Below, piece after piece: positions 1-7,909 of a DNA stretch of 35,627 bases. Each line of letters opens with the position of its first letter. Positions within the stretch are counted from its first letter, which is position 1. A program made the translations under genes and the position numbers. This DNA is from Candidatus Nitrosopumilus sp. (GTDB lineage Archaea; Thermoproteota; Nitrososphaeria; Nitrososphaerales; Nitrosopumilaceae), in the NCBI GenBank assembly GCA_003702525.1, contig REGJ01000010.1, positions 1-35,627 of the forward strand, written 5' to 3'. The notes beneath the pieces are model-generated. The model searched no databases. It was given only the letters and a program-made list of their open reading frames with translations, and was not told the origin of the DNA.

Positions 1-1470
1 TGCACCTCCTCCAACAAAAGCACGGGCACCATCTGCAAAAACTGAGCCAATATTTTCAAGATTCACTCCACCATCAGCCTCAATATATCCTGAAAAATTG
101 TGTTCTTTTAGAATAGTATTCAATCTAACCATTTTTTCATGAGTTTCTTCAATGTATTTTTGACCAGATTTTCCAGGAACTACAGACATTACAATAAGTT
201 GATCAAGTGAAGGTATGAATTTGTAAGACCATTCAGGCAATTCAGTATCAGGATTTATTGCAAAACCAACACCAACCTGATTTTGTTTTAACAAATCATG
301 AATTTCTCCAAAACTAGATTCATCAGTTACTTCTGCATGTACAGTAATGATATCACTGCCAGCATCAATGTAATCTCTAACATGTTTTACAGGTTCGTTA
401 ATCATTAAATGAGAATCAAATGGAATCACAGTAAGTGGTCGCAGTTCTTTAATTTTGGTATGATCAAACGTTTTGTTTGGAACAAATTGGCCATCCATAA
501 CATCTAGATGAATATAGTCAGCTCTTCCTGAAACACATCTTTTAACTTCATTTTCTAAGTTTGACATATCACCAGCAATAATTGATGGTGCAATCATAAA
601 CTGGGAATCTAATTCCATATTGATAATTGGAACAATATCAGAATCAGGTGCCTTTCCATGCCATGCAGGATTATCTTCCATATGTTCAACAGCTTTTCCT
701 TTAATGGTTCTTGAGATAATTATTGTTGGGACACCTTTTGTTGTATTTGCTTTTGCAATAGCAGCATCAATCTGTTCAACTCTATGTCCATCAATTTCAA
801 TTACATTCCAACCAAATGATCTCCATTTATCACCAGTTTTCCATCTAGATGCATCTTTCCACATTTCAGAAAGATTATCACTTTCTAATTTTTTGTCAAG
901 TGGCATGATTTTCTCAGTGTAAGAATCTTGTTGAATGAAATTTCTGTCAAGGAAAGCAGTAAGATTATCAACTTTGTATTTTGCTGCAGTCATAGCAGCC
1001 TCCCAAACTTGACCTTCATCAGACTCTCCATCTCCAATAATTGTGTAAACATGGTAATCTTTTGAATCAATTTTACCTGCAAGAGCAATTCCTACAGAAT
1101 AAGACAAACCAGTGCCCAATGAACCGCCACAAAACTCAACTCCAGGACATTTCAAATCTGGATGTCCTTGAAGTTTACTTCCAAATTTTCTCAAAGTTTC
1201 AAGTTCTGACTCTGGAAAATATCCTGCAACAGCCATATTTGAAAACAAACCAGGAGCTGCATGACCTTTTGATAGTACTAATCGATCTCTATCTTCCCAT
1301 TGGGGATTTTTAGGATCAAACTTTAGATATTTGTAAAATAAACAACCCAAAATCTCAGCCATTGAAAATGAACCACCCGGATGACCAGAACCAGCAGTGT
1401 TTGTGGCTTTGATAACTAATTTTCGAGCTCTAAGAATATTTTTCTTAATTTGATAATAATTGAGCCCCAT
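1..1470 (-). CDS. Transketolase N-terminal half fused to ribulose-phosphate 3-epimerase (3' end outside window)
   Basis: One uninterrupted reading frame of 490 codons from ATG 1470 to the left edge, read by hand on the minus strand with the frame checked at several points. Residues 1-285 are the thiamine-diphosphate-binding half of transketolase: GHPGGS at 29-34 and GDGESDEGQVWEA from 146. From about residue 292 (M at 597) the chain becomes a ribulose-5-phosphate 3-epimerase TIM barrel: MIAPSIIAGDMSNL, HLDVMDGQFVPN, DSHLMI, MSVVPGKSGQ and ADGGVN, so the His/Asp metal and acid-base residues are all present. About 20-30 residues should remain outside the window. Epimerase makes xylulose-5-P, the donor substrate of transketolase, so the fusion joins consecutive steps of the non-oxidative pentose phosphate pathway. 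The pyrimidine-binding and C-terminal transketolase half is not fused on the N-terminal side and is presumably a separate gene downstream. An AT-rich TATA-like stretch near 1490-1503 suits a leaderless start. Confidence 0.93.
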   Translation of the reverse strand, partial: MGLNYYQIKKNILRARKLVIKATNTAGSGHPGGSFSMAEILGCLFYKYLKFDPKNPQWEDRDRLVLSKGHAAPGLFSNMAVAGYFPESELETLRKFGSKLQGHPDLKCPGVEFCGGSLGTGLSYSVGIALAGKIDSKDYHVYTIIGDGESDEGQVWEAAMTAAKYKVDNLTAFLDRNFIQQDSYTEKIMPLDKKLESDNLSEMWKDASRWKTGDKWRSFGWNVIEIDGHRVEQIDAAIAKANTTKGVPTIIISRTIKGKAVEHMEDNPAWHGKAPDSDIVPIINMELDSQFMIAPSIIAGDMSNLENEVKRCVSGRADYIHLDVMDGQFVPNKTFDHTKIKELRPLTVIPFDSHLMINEPVKHVRDYIDAGSDIITVHAEVTDESSFGEIHDLLKQNQVGVGFAINPDTELPEWSYKFIPSLDQLIVMSVVPGKSGQKYIEETHEKMVRLNTILKEHNFSGYIEADGGVNLENIGSVFADGARAFVGGGA

Positions 1471-1633
1471 ATCGATCGTTTTGACTTCAAATTTAATAAA
1501 AATCTACTTCTAAAACACATTTACAAAAAATTCTTGAGAAAATCAAATAATACCAAAAATTGAACAGATCACAAAATTTGCAAGAATTTACAATAGTTTA
1601 ATTACAGTATAATCTTTCAGAATTTTGAAAGAT

Positions 1634-1945
1634 ATGTCCTTTGGTGAAGAAAAAGAGATGCACACAGCAACATGTGGTGATTGTGGAAATGAATGTCAAG
1701 TACCATTCAAACCTAAAGAGGACAGACCTGTTTATTGTAGAGAATGCTTCCCAAATCACAGACCTCAAAGACGAAGTGGAGACAGATTTGGAGGAAGATC
1801 AAGATTCAACAGACAAAGAGAGATGCACACAGCAACATGTGGTGATTGTGGAAATGAATGTCAAGTACCATTCAAACCTAAAGAGGACAGACCTGTTTAT
1901 TGTAGAGAATGCTTCCCAAATCACAGACAAACCCCTAGCATTTAG
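1634..1945 (+). CDS. Tandem CxxC-x17-CxxC zinc-ribbon protein with duplicated domain
   Basis: A 103-residue protein made of two identical zinc-ribbon domains joined by an Arg/Gly-rich linker (PQRRSGDRFGGRSRFNRQR). Each domain has CGDC, 17 residues, then CREC, the spacing of the archaeal/bacterial CxxC-x17-CxxC family, which binds one Zn and is of unknown function. ATG 1634 is preferred over the in-frame TTG at 1625 because it begins MSFGEE directly before the domain. The DNA of the two domains is identical over 110 bp, so the duplication is recent or under gene conversion. The second copy has a different short tail (QTPSI). The RG-rich linker suggests nucleic-acid contact, which is inference only. 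It stands alone, divergent from the transketolase fusion gene. Confidence 0.85.
   Translation: MSFGEEKEMHTATCGDCGNECQVPFKPKEDRPVYCRECFPNHRPQRRSGDRFGGRSRFNRQREMHTATCGDCGNECQVPFKPKEDRPVYCRECFPNHRQTPSI
1654..1928 (+). repeat. Exact 110-bp direct repeat inside the zinc-ribbon gene
   Basis: Bases 1654-1763 and 1819-1928 are identical over 110 bp, offset by 165 bp (55 codons), with 55 bp between them. The repeat encodes one full zinc-ribbon domain and keeps the reading frame. There is no third-position divergence at all. Confidence 0.95.
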
Positions 1946-1986
1946 CATTAGGAAGAATTTTTAATTAATTTCAGTGTAAATACAAT

Positions 1987-2382
1987 ATGAGAATTGAGGA
2001 AGATTTTCCAATAGTTGTTTTTGATAATCAATGTTATTTGTGCATAAAATTTGCAAAATTTGTGGATTTTTTTGCCAAAGGGAAAATGAAAATGATTGGA
2101 CATTATACAAAAGAGGGTGAAAGCATTCGAGAAAAAATTCTGGACGAGTCTGCACTAGAGATGTTTTGGTTTATTGATAAAAGAAAAGCATATGGAGGAA
2201 GATCTGCTTTACTACCAATGATAAAAACAATTTTTTCAAATAAATCAAAAAGATTCCCAACAACTGGAATTAATGAACAGTGTTCACATGATTGCAAATC
2301 AGTTAAAGCAGTTTTTGTTAGATCAACTAGTTTGATTTCCAATAGCAAAGTCATCAAAATTGATGATGAAAATCATATTTGA
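1987..2382 (+). CDS. DCC-family (DUF393-like) thiol-disulfide oxidoreductase homologue
   Basis: 131 residues. The N-terminus VVFDNQCYLC (about residues 9-18) matches the D-x-x-C-x-x-C opening of the DCC/YuxK (DUF393) family, small proteins with a predicted thioredoxin-like fold. Further family-like features are a YGGRSALLPM segment in the middle and Cys-rich C-terminal sequence (QCSHDC). The redox role is predicted from the family; its substrate is unknown. It starts about 40 bases after the zinc-ribbon gene on the same strand, possibly with its own promoter in the AT-rich gap. Assignment rests on the short motif, so confidence is moderate for function and high for it being a gene. Confidence 0.65.
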   Translation: MRIEEDFPIVVFDNQCYLCIKFAKFVDFFAKGKMKMIGHYTKEGESIREKILDESALEMFWFIDKRKAYGGRSALLPMIKTIFSNKSKRFPTTGINEQCSHDCKSVKAVFVRSTSLISNSKVIKIDDENHI

Positions 2383-2427
2383 ATACTAAAAGTAGGTTTT
2401 AATAATTAAAAAAAATTTTGCAAATAA

Positions 2428-2574
2428 ATGCCAGAACGAAGAACAATAATGATTGATGAGGACGTAGCCAAAAAAGTAAGAAATCTTCAAGCTAAAAAAA
2501 TCAAAGAGACTGCCGGAACTGTAAGTTTTTCTGCAGTGATTAACGAAATGTTAAGAGAATGTAATAAATCATAA
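2428..2574 (+). CDS. Small ribbon-helix-helix (CopG-like) DNA-binding protein
   Basis: A 48-residue frame from ATG 2428 to TAA 2574. The pattern RRTIMIDEDVAKKVRNLQ followed by VSFSAVINEMLRE matches a ribbon-helix-helix domain: a short beta strand (RTIMID), helix A, a turn, then helix B (SFSAVINEML). Such proteins dimerise and bind operators as regulators or antitoxins. No toxin-like partner is visible beside it: the next gene is a leucyl aminopeptidase 33 bases downstream on the same strand. The basic and acidic composition fits a compact DNA-binding dimer. Possible targets include its own promoter or pepA, but nothing in the sequence proves that. Confidence 0.72.
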   Translation: MPERRTIMIDEDVAKKVRNLQAKKIKETAGTVSFSAVINEMLRECNKS

Positions 2575-2607
2575 ATCTAAATAAGACTATGAAAATCATA
2601 CATACGT

Positions 2608-4074
2608 ATGAAGATCAAAGTACAAAATACTACAAAGAAAACACAACTTCTTTGTGGATTTGCATTAGAAAAATCAGATAAAGTTTTAGGATTACCGAAA
2701 TTAGATGCAAAAACATCATTTGCAGTTAATCAATCTCTCAAAGACATAGAAGGAAAAGCAGGAAAGTTATCAATTATTCCATCTGTAGGTAAAAAGCAGT
2801 TTCAAAGAATTTTGATAGCAGGTATTGGAAAAAAAGAGGACATTACAAAAGACAGTTTTAGACAGATTTCAGGAAAAATTGCTCAAAAAGCACGGGAGTT
2901 AAAATTAAAAGAATTCTCAGTAATTGTGCCTCCTACTTTTGTTATGGATCAGATTTCCTCTTCAACTCAGATTGTTGAAGGGGCAAAGATGGCATTATAC
3001 AAATTTGAAAAATTCAAGGCTGAAAAAGAAGAAAATTCTCCAGATATGACAATTATTGTTTCAAAATCAAACAAAGTTCTTCAATCAATAAAGACCGCAG
3101 AAGTTGTTGCAGATGGAGCAATATTTACAAAAAGTATTGCCAATTTACCTCCAAACGAATGTACACCATCAACGCTAGCAAATTTTGCAAAAACTATATC
3201 CAAAAATAAAATGAAATGTAAAGTAATTTCAAAACCAGAACTAAAAAAGAAAGGATTTGGAGGAATTACTGCAGTAGGACAAGGAAGTAAAAACGAGCCA
3301 AAATTAATCATTTTAGAACATAGTCGTGGTTCAAGAAATGAAAAACCAATTGTACTTGTTGGAAAAGCTGTAACATTTGACACTGGTGGAATTTCATTAA
3401 AACCTGGAACAAACATGGACGAAATGAAATTTGACAAATGTGGGGGTTGTACAGTATTAGGAATTATGAAAGCAGTTTCAGAATTAAAATTACCAATTAA
3501 TATAATTGGAATAATTCCATCTGTTGAAAACATGCCAGGAGGAGAATCATACCGACCAGGAGACATAATAAAACTATACAGTGGAAAGACAGCAGAAATC
3601 CTCAACACAGATGCTGAAGGAAGATTGATTTTAGCTGATGCGCTAGCATATGGAGAAAAGCATTATTCTCCTAAAGCAATTATTGACTTTGCAACACTAA
3701 CAGGTGCATGTATCATAGCATTAGGAACTAATGTAGCAGGAATGGTTTCAAATGATGAAAAGTTATCAAAGAAAATTTTTGAATCATCAAAAAACACCAC
3801 AGAACAGATTTGGGAGCTCCCACTAAATCAAGAGTTTATGGATATGATAAAGTCAGATGTTGCAGATATGAAAAACATGGGTATAGGAAGAGCAGCAGGA
3901 ACAATAACTGCAGCAGCATTTTTGAAAAATGCAATTGAGAATACACCATGGACACATTTGGATATTGCAGGTGTTGCATGGACACAAACAGCTACAAAAG
4001 AAAAATCATACAATCCAAAAGGAGCAACTGGTTTTGGAGTAAGATTGATTTTAGATTATTTACAAAAATTGTAA
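2608..4074 (+). CDS. pepA: Leucyl aminopeptidase (M17 family, PepA)
   Basis: A 488-residue cytosolic two-metal aminopeptidase that releases N-terminal residues from peptides. The C-terminal catalytic domain carries the M17 hallmarks: GKAVTFDTGGISLKPG with MKFDKCGG (residues about 251-281; metal ligands K, D and D) and NTDAEGRLILADAL from residue 333 (D335, E337 ligands, R339 bicarbonate/catalytic Arg). The N-terminal ~160 residues form the usual more variable domain. Length equals the family norm (about 480-500). It follows the small ribbon-helix-helix gene and converges with a tiny zinc-finger gene one base past its stop. No unusual features. Confidence 0.95.
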   Translation: MKIKVQNTTKKTQLLCGFALEKSDKVLGLPKLDAKTSFAVNQSLKDIEGKAGKLSIIPSVGKKQFQRILIAGIGKKEDITKDSFRQISGKIAQKARELKLKEFSVIVPPTFVMDQISSSTQIVEGAKMALYKFEKFKAEKEENSPDMTIIVSKSNKVLQSIKTAEVVADGAIFTKSIANLPPNECTPSTLANFAKTISKNKMKCKVISKPELKKKGFGGITAVGQGSKNEPKLIILEHSRGSRNEKPIVLVGKAVTFDTGGISLKPGTNMDEMKFDKCGGCTVLGIMKAVSELKLPINIIGIIPSVENMPGGESYRPGDIIKLYSGKTAEILNTDAEGRLILADALAYGEKHYSPKAIIDFATLTGACIIALGTNVAGMVSNDEKLSKKIFESSKNTTEQIWELPLNQEFMDMIKSDVADMKNMGIGRAAGTITAAAFLKNAIENTPWTHLDIAGVAWTQTATKEKSYNPKGATGFGVRLILDYLQKL

Positions 4075-4075
4075 G

Positions 4076-4204
4076 TTAGTAACCTCTACTGTTTCTATCA
4101 GGTTTTCCAACGTTTGGATTTCTCCAACCATGCTTTTCCATCATGTGATTCATCAATCTAATGTCATTATCACACATTTCTCCACAAACAGAACAGTTTG
4201 GCAT
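4076..4204 (-). CDS. 42-residue C2H2-type zinc-finger protein
   Basis: Small frame on the minus strand, ATG 4204 to TAA at 4076. Its sequence contains CSVCGEMC, then NHMMEKHGW: a C-x2-C and an H-x4-H spaced like a single classical C2H2 zinc finger, followed by a short basic tail (KPDRNSRGY). Single-finger proteins of this kind occur in archaea and can bind DNA, RNA or protein; the role here is unknown. It lies between pepA (convergent, one base apart) and the 5S rRNA gene, which is transcribed in the same direction and ends about 46 bases upstream of its ATG, so it could be read through from the 5S promoter. Too small for most automatic gene calls. Confidence 0.68.
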   Translation of the reverse strand: MPNCSVCGEMCDNDIRLMNHMMEKHGWRNPNVGKPDRNSRGY

Positions 4205-4250
4205 GATATGTTTTGAATAATTTCATTATTAATAGATTGTAAATTAGAAA

Positions 4251-4367
4251 ATGCCAGCACTGTTGCTTCCCAAGGGCTCTCGCATCTTAGTAGCACAACA
4301 GCGACGTCAGGTTTGACTTCCAAGTTCGGAAAGGGATTGGGTCGCACCCTAACGCTATGGCCGGCTT
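4251..4367 (-). rRNA. rrf: 5S ribosomal RNA
   Basis: On the minus strand the sequence starts GCCGGCCATAGCG and contains the 5S landmarks GGTGCGACCC, CCGAACTTGGAAGTCAAACC and the loop E/helix IV region GATGCGAGAGCC. The 5' GCCGGC pairs with the 3' GCTGGC (one G-U) to make helix I. Total about 117 nt, normal for 5S. It stands alone, away from any 16S or 23S gene. Exact ends are uncertain by a few bases. Confidence 0.88.
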
Positions 4368-4390
4368 GAAAATTATTGTTAAAATCTCAA

Positions 4391-4398
4391 TTATTAAC
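4391..4398 (-). promoter_or_regulatory. TATA box for 5S rRNA
   Basis: Minus-strand TTAATAA-type box about 25 bases upstream of the mature 5' end of the 5S rRNA, the distance expected for an archaeal promoter. Confidence 0.4.
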
Positions 4399-4430
4399 GT
4401 AACGAAACCAGATAATTGCTCCAAAATAGG

Positions 4431-4438
4431 TATAAAAC
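4431..4438 (+). promoter_or_regulatory. TATA box for the ABCE1-Trm5 operon
   Basis: TATAAAAC lies 23-30 bases before ATG 4461, placing the transcription start at or next to the start codon; the transcript would be leaderless. Confidence 0.6.
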
Positions 4439-4460
4439 AAAGGGATTACCGTTCTAGCAC

Positions 4461-6248
4461 ATGACGCATAGAGTCGGGGTTTTAGATCATGAACTATGTC
4501 AGCCTAAAAAATGTGGTTTAGAGTGCATAAAATACTGTCCAGTCAACAAATCAGGTGCAGATTGTATTGTACTAAATGAAGAATCAAAAAAAGCCCAAAT
4601 TGACGAAGATATCTGTAATGGGTGTGGAATATGTGTCAAAGTATGTCCATTTGATGCAATTACAATTGTGAATTTAGCAAGTGAATTAGCTACTGATAAA
4701 ATTCATCAATATGGTCCAAATTCATTTCGATTATACAAATTGCCAACTCCAAAGAAAGGAGAGGTAGTTGGCTTACTTGGAAGAAACGGTATGGGAAAAA
4801 GTACTGTTGTAAATATCCTATCAGGCAACCTAAAACCAAATCTTGGAAGATATGAAAATCCTCCAGAATGGGACGAGATATTGAAATACTATAGCGGAAC
4901 AGAGCTAAAACAACATTTTGAAAAAATTAAACAAAAACAAATTCGTGCATCAATAAAACCTCAACAAGTTCATCATATTGCACAAGCATTTGATGGAACT
5001 GGAAAAGAACTCATTGAAAAATATGATGAGAGAGGAGTGTCAAGAGAATTAATCAAAGAATTAGGATTAGAAAACTCTGTTGATCAAAGCTTAAAAGAAT
5101 TGAGCGGAGGAGAACTCCAAAGAATTGCAGTAGCTGCTGCTGCTTCCAAGGATACAGAGTTTTACTTTTTTGATGAACCGTCATCTTACAACGACGTTTT
5201 TCAGAGAACAGGTGTTGCACGAGTCATTCAAAGTCTTGCAAAAATTGGAAAAAGTGTCATGGTTGTAGAACATGACTTGACTCTACTTGATTTTCTTAGT
5301 GATTATATCGAAGTACTTTATGGAGAGCCATCAGCATATGGTATTGTATCAAATATACTTTCAACCAAAGTTGGAATCAATGTTTTTCTTGATGGATATC
5401 TACCAAATGAAAATGTAAGGTTTAGAGACAAAGCATTTTCCTTTGATGTATCATCTACATCTACTGATGAATTCCAAGAAGGCAGTGAAATTGTAAACTA
5501 TCCAAAATTGACAAAAAAATACCCTTCATTTTCAGTCGAGATTGAACCTGGACAAGTGAGAAAAGGGGAAGTTCTCGGAATTATGGGTGCAAACGCACTT
5601 GGTAAAACAACCATGATGAAAATGATTGCAGGAGTTGAGAAACCAGATTCGGGTGATGTTGACAAAAAGATCAAGATAGCATACAAACCACAATATCTTC
5701 AAAATGACGTAGATGTGGAAGTTGTTGCATTACTAGATAAAGCAAATGGAGGTCCTGTAGAAGGAAGTCTTGAAGAAGAACAGATTCTGGATCCTCTAAA
5801 AATCAAAAAACTCTACAATAAATCAGTAAAGAATCTCTCGGGTGGAGAACTCCAAAAAATAGCAGTTGCATCTTGTCTTTTACAAAAAGTTGACCTTTAT
5901 GCATTAGATGAGCCATCAGCATTTTTAGATGTAGAAGATAGAATTGCAGTAGCAAAATTCTTACAAAAGTTTGTTCGTTCATTTGGAAAATCAGCAATTG
6001 TAATTGATCACGATTTACAATTAATGGATTTGATTTCAGATACAATGGTAATTTTTGAAGGAGAATCAGGTGCTGCAGGAAAAGCTACATCACCACTACC
6101 AAAAGCAGAAGCAATGAACAGATTCCTAAGATCACTTGACATGTCATTTAGACGAGATGAGAAAAGTCTCAGACCAAGAGTTAACAAGCTAGAAAGTAGA
6201 TTAGATAAAGACCAGAAATCATCTGGAAATTTCTATTACAAAAAATGA
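4461..6248 (+). CDS. ABCE1 / Rli1 ribosome-recycling ATPase
   Basis: 595 residues with the full ABCE1 plan: an N-terminal iron-sulphur domain (C13, C18, C22, C26, then C52, C55, C58, C62 for two 4Fe-4S clusters), nucleotide-binding domain 1 with Walker A GLLGRNGMGKST (104-115) and signature LSGGELQR, and domain 2 with Walker A GIMGANALGKTT (about 373) and signature LSGGELQK followed by DEPSAFLDVEDR. Known role: splits archaeal ribosomes into subunits after termination with aRF1/Pelota. The C-terminal hinge-proximal tail is basic. It is the first gene of a two-gene operon; the next gene overlaps its stop by four bases (ATGA). Length agrees with archaeal ABCE1 (about 590-600). Confidence 0.97.
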   Translation: MTHRVGVLDHELCQPKKCGLECIKYCPVNKSGADCIVLNEESKKAQIDEDICNGCGICVKVCPFDAITIVNLASELATDKIHQYGPNSFRLYKLPTPKKGEVVGLLGRNGMGKSTVVNILSGNLKPNLGRYENPPEWDEILKYYSGTELKQHFEKIKQKQIRASIKPQQVHHIAQAFDGTGKELIEKYDERGVSRELIKELGLENSVDQSLKELSGGELQRIAVAAAASKDTEFYFFDEPSSYNDVFQRTGVARVIQSLAKIGKSVMVVEHDLTLLDFLSDYIEVLYGEPSAYGIVSNILSTKVGINVFLDGYLPNENVRFRDKAFSFDVSSTSTDEFQEGSEIVNYPKLTKKYPSFSVEIEPGQVRKGEVLGIMGANALGKTTMMKMIAGVEKPDSGDVDKKIKIAYKPQYLQNDVDVEVVALLDKANGGPVEGSLEEEQILDPLKIKKLYNKSVKNLSGGELQKIAVASCLLQKVDLYALDEPSAFLDVEDRIAVAKFLQKFVRSFGKSAIVIDHDLQLMDLISDTMVIFEGESGAAGKATSPLPKAEAMNRFLRSLDMSFRRDEKSLRPRVNKLESRLDKDQKSSGNFYYKK

Positions 6249-7081
6249 CTCGAATGCTAAAAAAATCACTTGAAAGTATACTATCTCCAAAAGAAAGTAA
6301 AGAGTTGATTTCAGCTTTTGATCAGATTGGAGAGATAATTATTGTAAGAATACCAGATTCACTATTACCTAAGAAAAAGATTATCGGGGAAGCATTATTG
6401 AATGATGTAAAGATTGTAAGAAGTGTATTTTATCAGGCATCAGCAGTAGAAGGTGATTTTCGTACACGAAATCTTGAGGTAATTGCAGGAGAAGACAATA
6501 CAGAGACAGAGTACAGGGAATTTGGCTGTAAATTCATTGTGGATGTAGAAAATGCATTTTTTTCACCTAGATTGTCTACTGAAAGAGATAGAATTGCAAA
6601 CTTGATTCAAGAAGGAGAAGTGATGACCAACATGTTTGCAGGTGTTGGAATGTTTTCAATAATAGCTGCAAAAAAGAAAAAATGTACAGTGTACAGTCTG
6701 GATATCAATCCAACTGCATCAAATTTGTGTGAAAGAAATATCAAACTAAACAAACTTGCCGGAGAAGTTGTCTCAATTAATGGAGATGCAACACAGATAA
6801 TCAATGAACAGTTGGAAAACAAATCAGATAGAACGTTAATGTTGTTACCTGAAAGATCGGATGAATTTTTAGAATCAGCAATTAAAACAACAAAGAATGG
6901 AGGAATAATTCATTATTATTCACACATACATGCAGATAAAAAAACAGATGCAGGAAAACTTTCAGAAGAACACTATTTGCAAGTTTCACCAGTGAAATCA
7001 GAAATATTAGGTTCAAAAATTGTCAGACCTGTTGGTCCAAGATATTATCAAACAGTTGTAGATGTAAAAATTTCCAAGTAA
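6245..7081 (+). CDS. Trm5/Tyw2-family tRNA methyltransferase
   Basis: 278 residues, class I SAM-dependent methyltransferase of the archaeal Trm5/Taw2 group, which acts on guanosine 37 next to the tRNA anticodon (m1G37 or wyosine steps). Evidence: FFSPRLSTERDRIA, the SAM motif I MFAGVGMFSIIAAKK, motif II DINPTASNLCERNIKLNK, and a motif IV region MLLPERSDEFL where Trm5 proteins normally have an NLP triplet. It lacks an obvious extra N-terminal D1 domain, so it is shorter than canonical Trm5 (about 330-340). ATG overlaps the ABCE1 stop, so translation is coupled. Whether it makes m1G37 or carries out a wyosine step cannot be decided from sequence alone. Confidence 0.82.
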   Translation: MTRMLKKSLESILSPKESKELISAFDQIGEIIIVRIPDSLLPKKKIIGEALLNDVKIVRSVFYQASAVEGDFRTRNLEVIAGEDNTETEYREFGCKFIVDVENAFFSPRLSTERDRIANLIQEGEVMTNMFAGVGMFSIIAAKKKKCTVYSLDINPTASNLCERNIKLNKLAGEVVSINGDATQIINEQLENKSDRTLMLLPERSDEFLESAIKTTKNGGIIHYYSHIHADKKTDAGKLSEEHYLQVSPVKSEILGSKIVRPVGPRYYQTVVDVKISK

Positions 7082-7082
7082 A

Positions 7083-7301
7083 CTAATCGTCTGACGTAAT
7101 TGATGCAGGTGAGGGTTTTGTTGTTGCCATTACATATCCTATCCATGCAACAACTCCAAGAATTCCTCCTGCAATCATTAATACTGATAATTGTAAAACA
7201 ATTGGACTCCATTCAGATAGCATCAACAAGTATGCGTATAGAAAAAATCCACCAATACAAAGAACAAAAATGGTAATTCCCATTCCTTTACGTTTGTCCA
7301 T
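7083..7301 (-). CDS. Small two-helix membrane protein
   Basis: 72 residues: short basic N-terminus (MDKRKG), a first hydrophobic helix at about 8-29 and a second at about 35-60, then a short polar tail (TTKPSPASITSDD). No recognised motif. The positive-inside rule predicts a cytoplasmic N-terminus and a hairpin in the membrane. It converges on the Trm5-like gene one base away and has an AT-rich TATA-like element about 25 bases before ATG 7301, suggesting a leaderless single-gene transcript. Function unknown. Confidence 0.7.
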   Translation of the reverse strand: MDKRKGMGITIFVLCIGGFFLYAYLLMLSEWSPIVLQLSVLMIAGGILGVVAWIGYVMATTKPSPASITSDD

Positions 7302-7338
7302 GGCGGAAAATTTTATGCGAGTTATTTATTGGTTTTAT

Positions 7339-7836
7339 CTAAGTTAATTCAATGGCCATGAGATATGCATCTTCACCATCACGATAATAGGCGTTTAGTT
7401 GCTGTCGTATAACAAATCCGAGTTTTTCATATAGCCTTACAGCCTCAACATTACTACATCTTACTTCCAAATAGAATTCATCACATTTTCGTAATTTGAC
7501 TCCATTTACAGATTCTTCAACTAGTGCTTTGCCTATTCCTCGTTTTCGGTAATCATCAAGAACAGCAACTGAAACAACATGACCTTTTTTTACAAATCCA
7601 AGTTTTTTGAAATTTGAAAATCCATATTCAGTTTTACACATTATGTATCCAACATGTTTTCCTCCGATTTCGGCTACAATAAATGCCTCAGGTAGTTCTG
7701 CAAGCAAACTCTCATAGAAATAATCTGAATAATGCTCAGGAAGTGTTTTGAGATTGATTTCCATGACAGGGATAAGATCGCTTGATTCAGCACGTCTAAT
7801 ATTACAATCACCTAACTGTCTTAGAATTACTTGCAT
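7339..7836 (-). CDS. GNAT N-acetyltransferase, RimI/ArdI type
   Basis: 165 residues from ATG 7836; an in-frame TTG seven codons upstream is less likely because the ATG sits about 25 bases from an AT-rich TATA-like element. The GNAT fold is clear: N-terminal IRRAESSDLIPVMEINLKTL, the acetyl-CoA pyrophosphate loop YRKRGIGKALVEES, and the C-terminal EVRCSNVEAVRLYEKLGF typical of RimI/Ard1. Archaeal members acetylate the N-termini of proteins. The segment TLPEHYSDYFYESLL resembles the substrate-binding helix of archaeal Ard1. Divergent from the site-2 protease gene, with the two promoters in the ~70-base gap. Confidence 0.88.
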   Translation of the reverse strand: MQVILRQLGDCNIRRAESSDLIPVMEINLKTLPEHYSDYFYESLLAELPEAFIVAEIGGKHVGYIMCKTEYGFSNFKKLGFVKKGHVVSVAVLDDYRKRGIGKALVEESVNGVKLRKCDEFYLEVRCSNVEAVRLYEKLGFVIRQQLNAYYRDGEDAYLMAIELT

Positions 7837-7909
7837 ACTAAGAGATACTACTATCAATATTTAATTTTAAACCAAAAGACCATTTAATGGAAAGAATTAG
7901 TCATAAAGA

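Noticed and set aside
620-922. 100-codon plus-strand open frame
   Set aside because: Antisense to the transketolase-epimerase frame, which carries clear domains.
1654-1928. Repeat unit considered as CRISPR or mobile element
   Set aside because: Only two long copies, coding in frame, with no spacers, inverted ends or target duplications.
4153-4347. 64-codon open frame on the minus strand over the 5S rRNA
   Set aside because: It lies within the 5S rRNA sequence and its secondary structure; no coding pattern.
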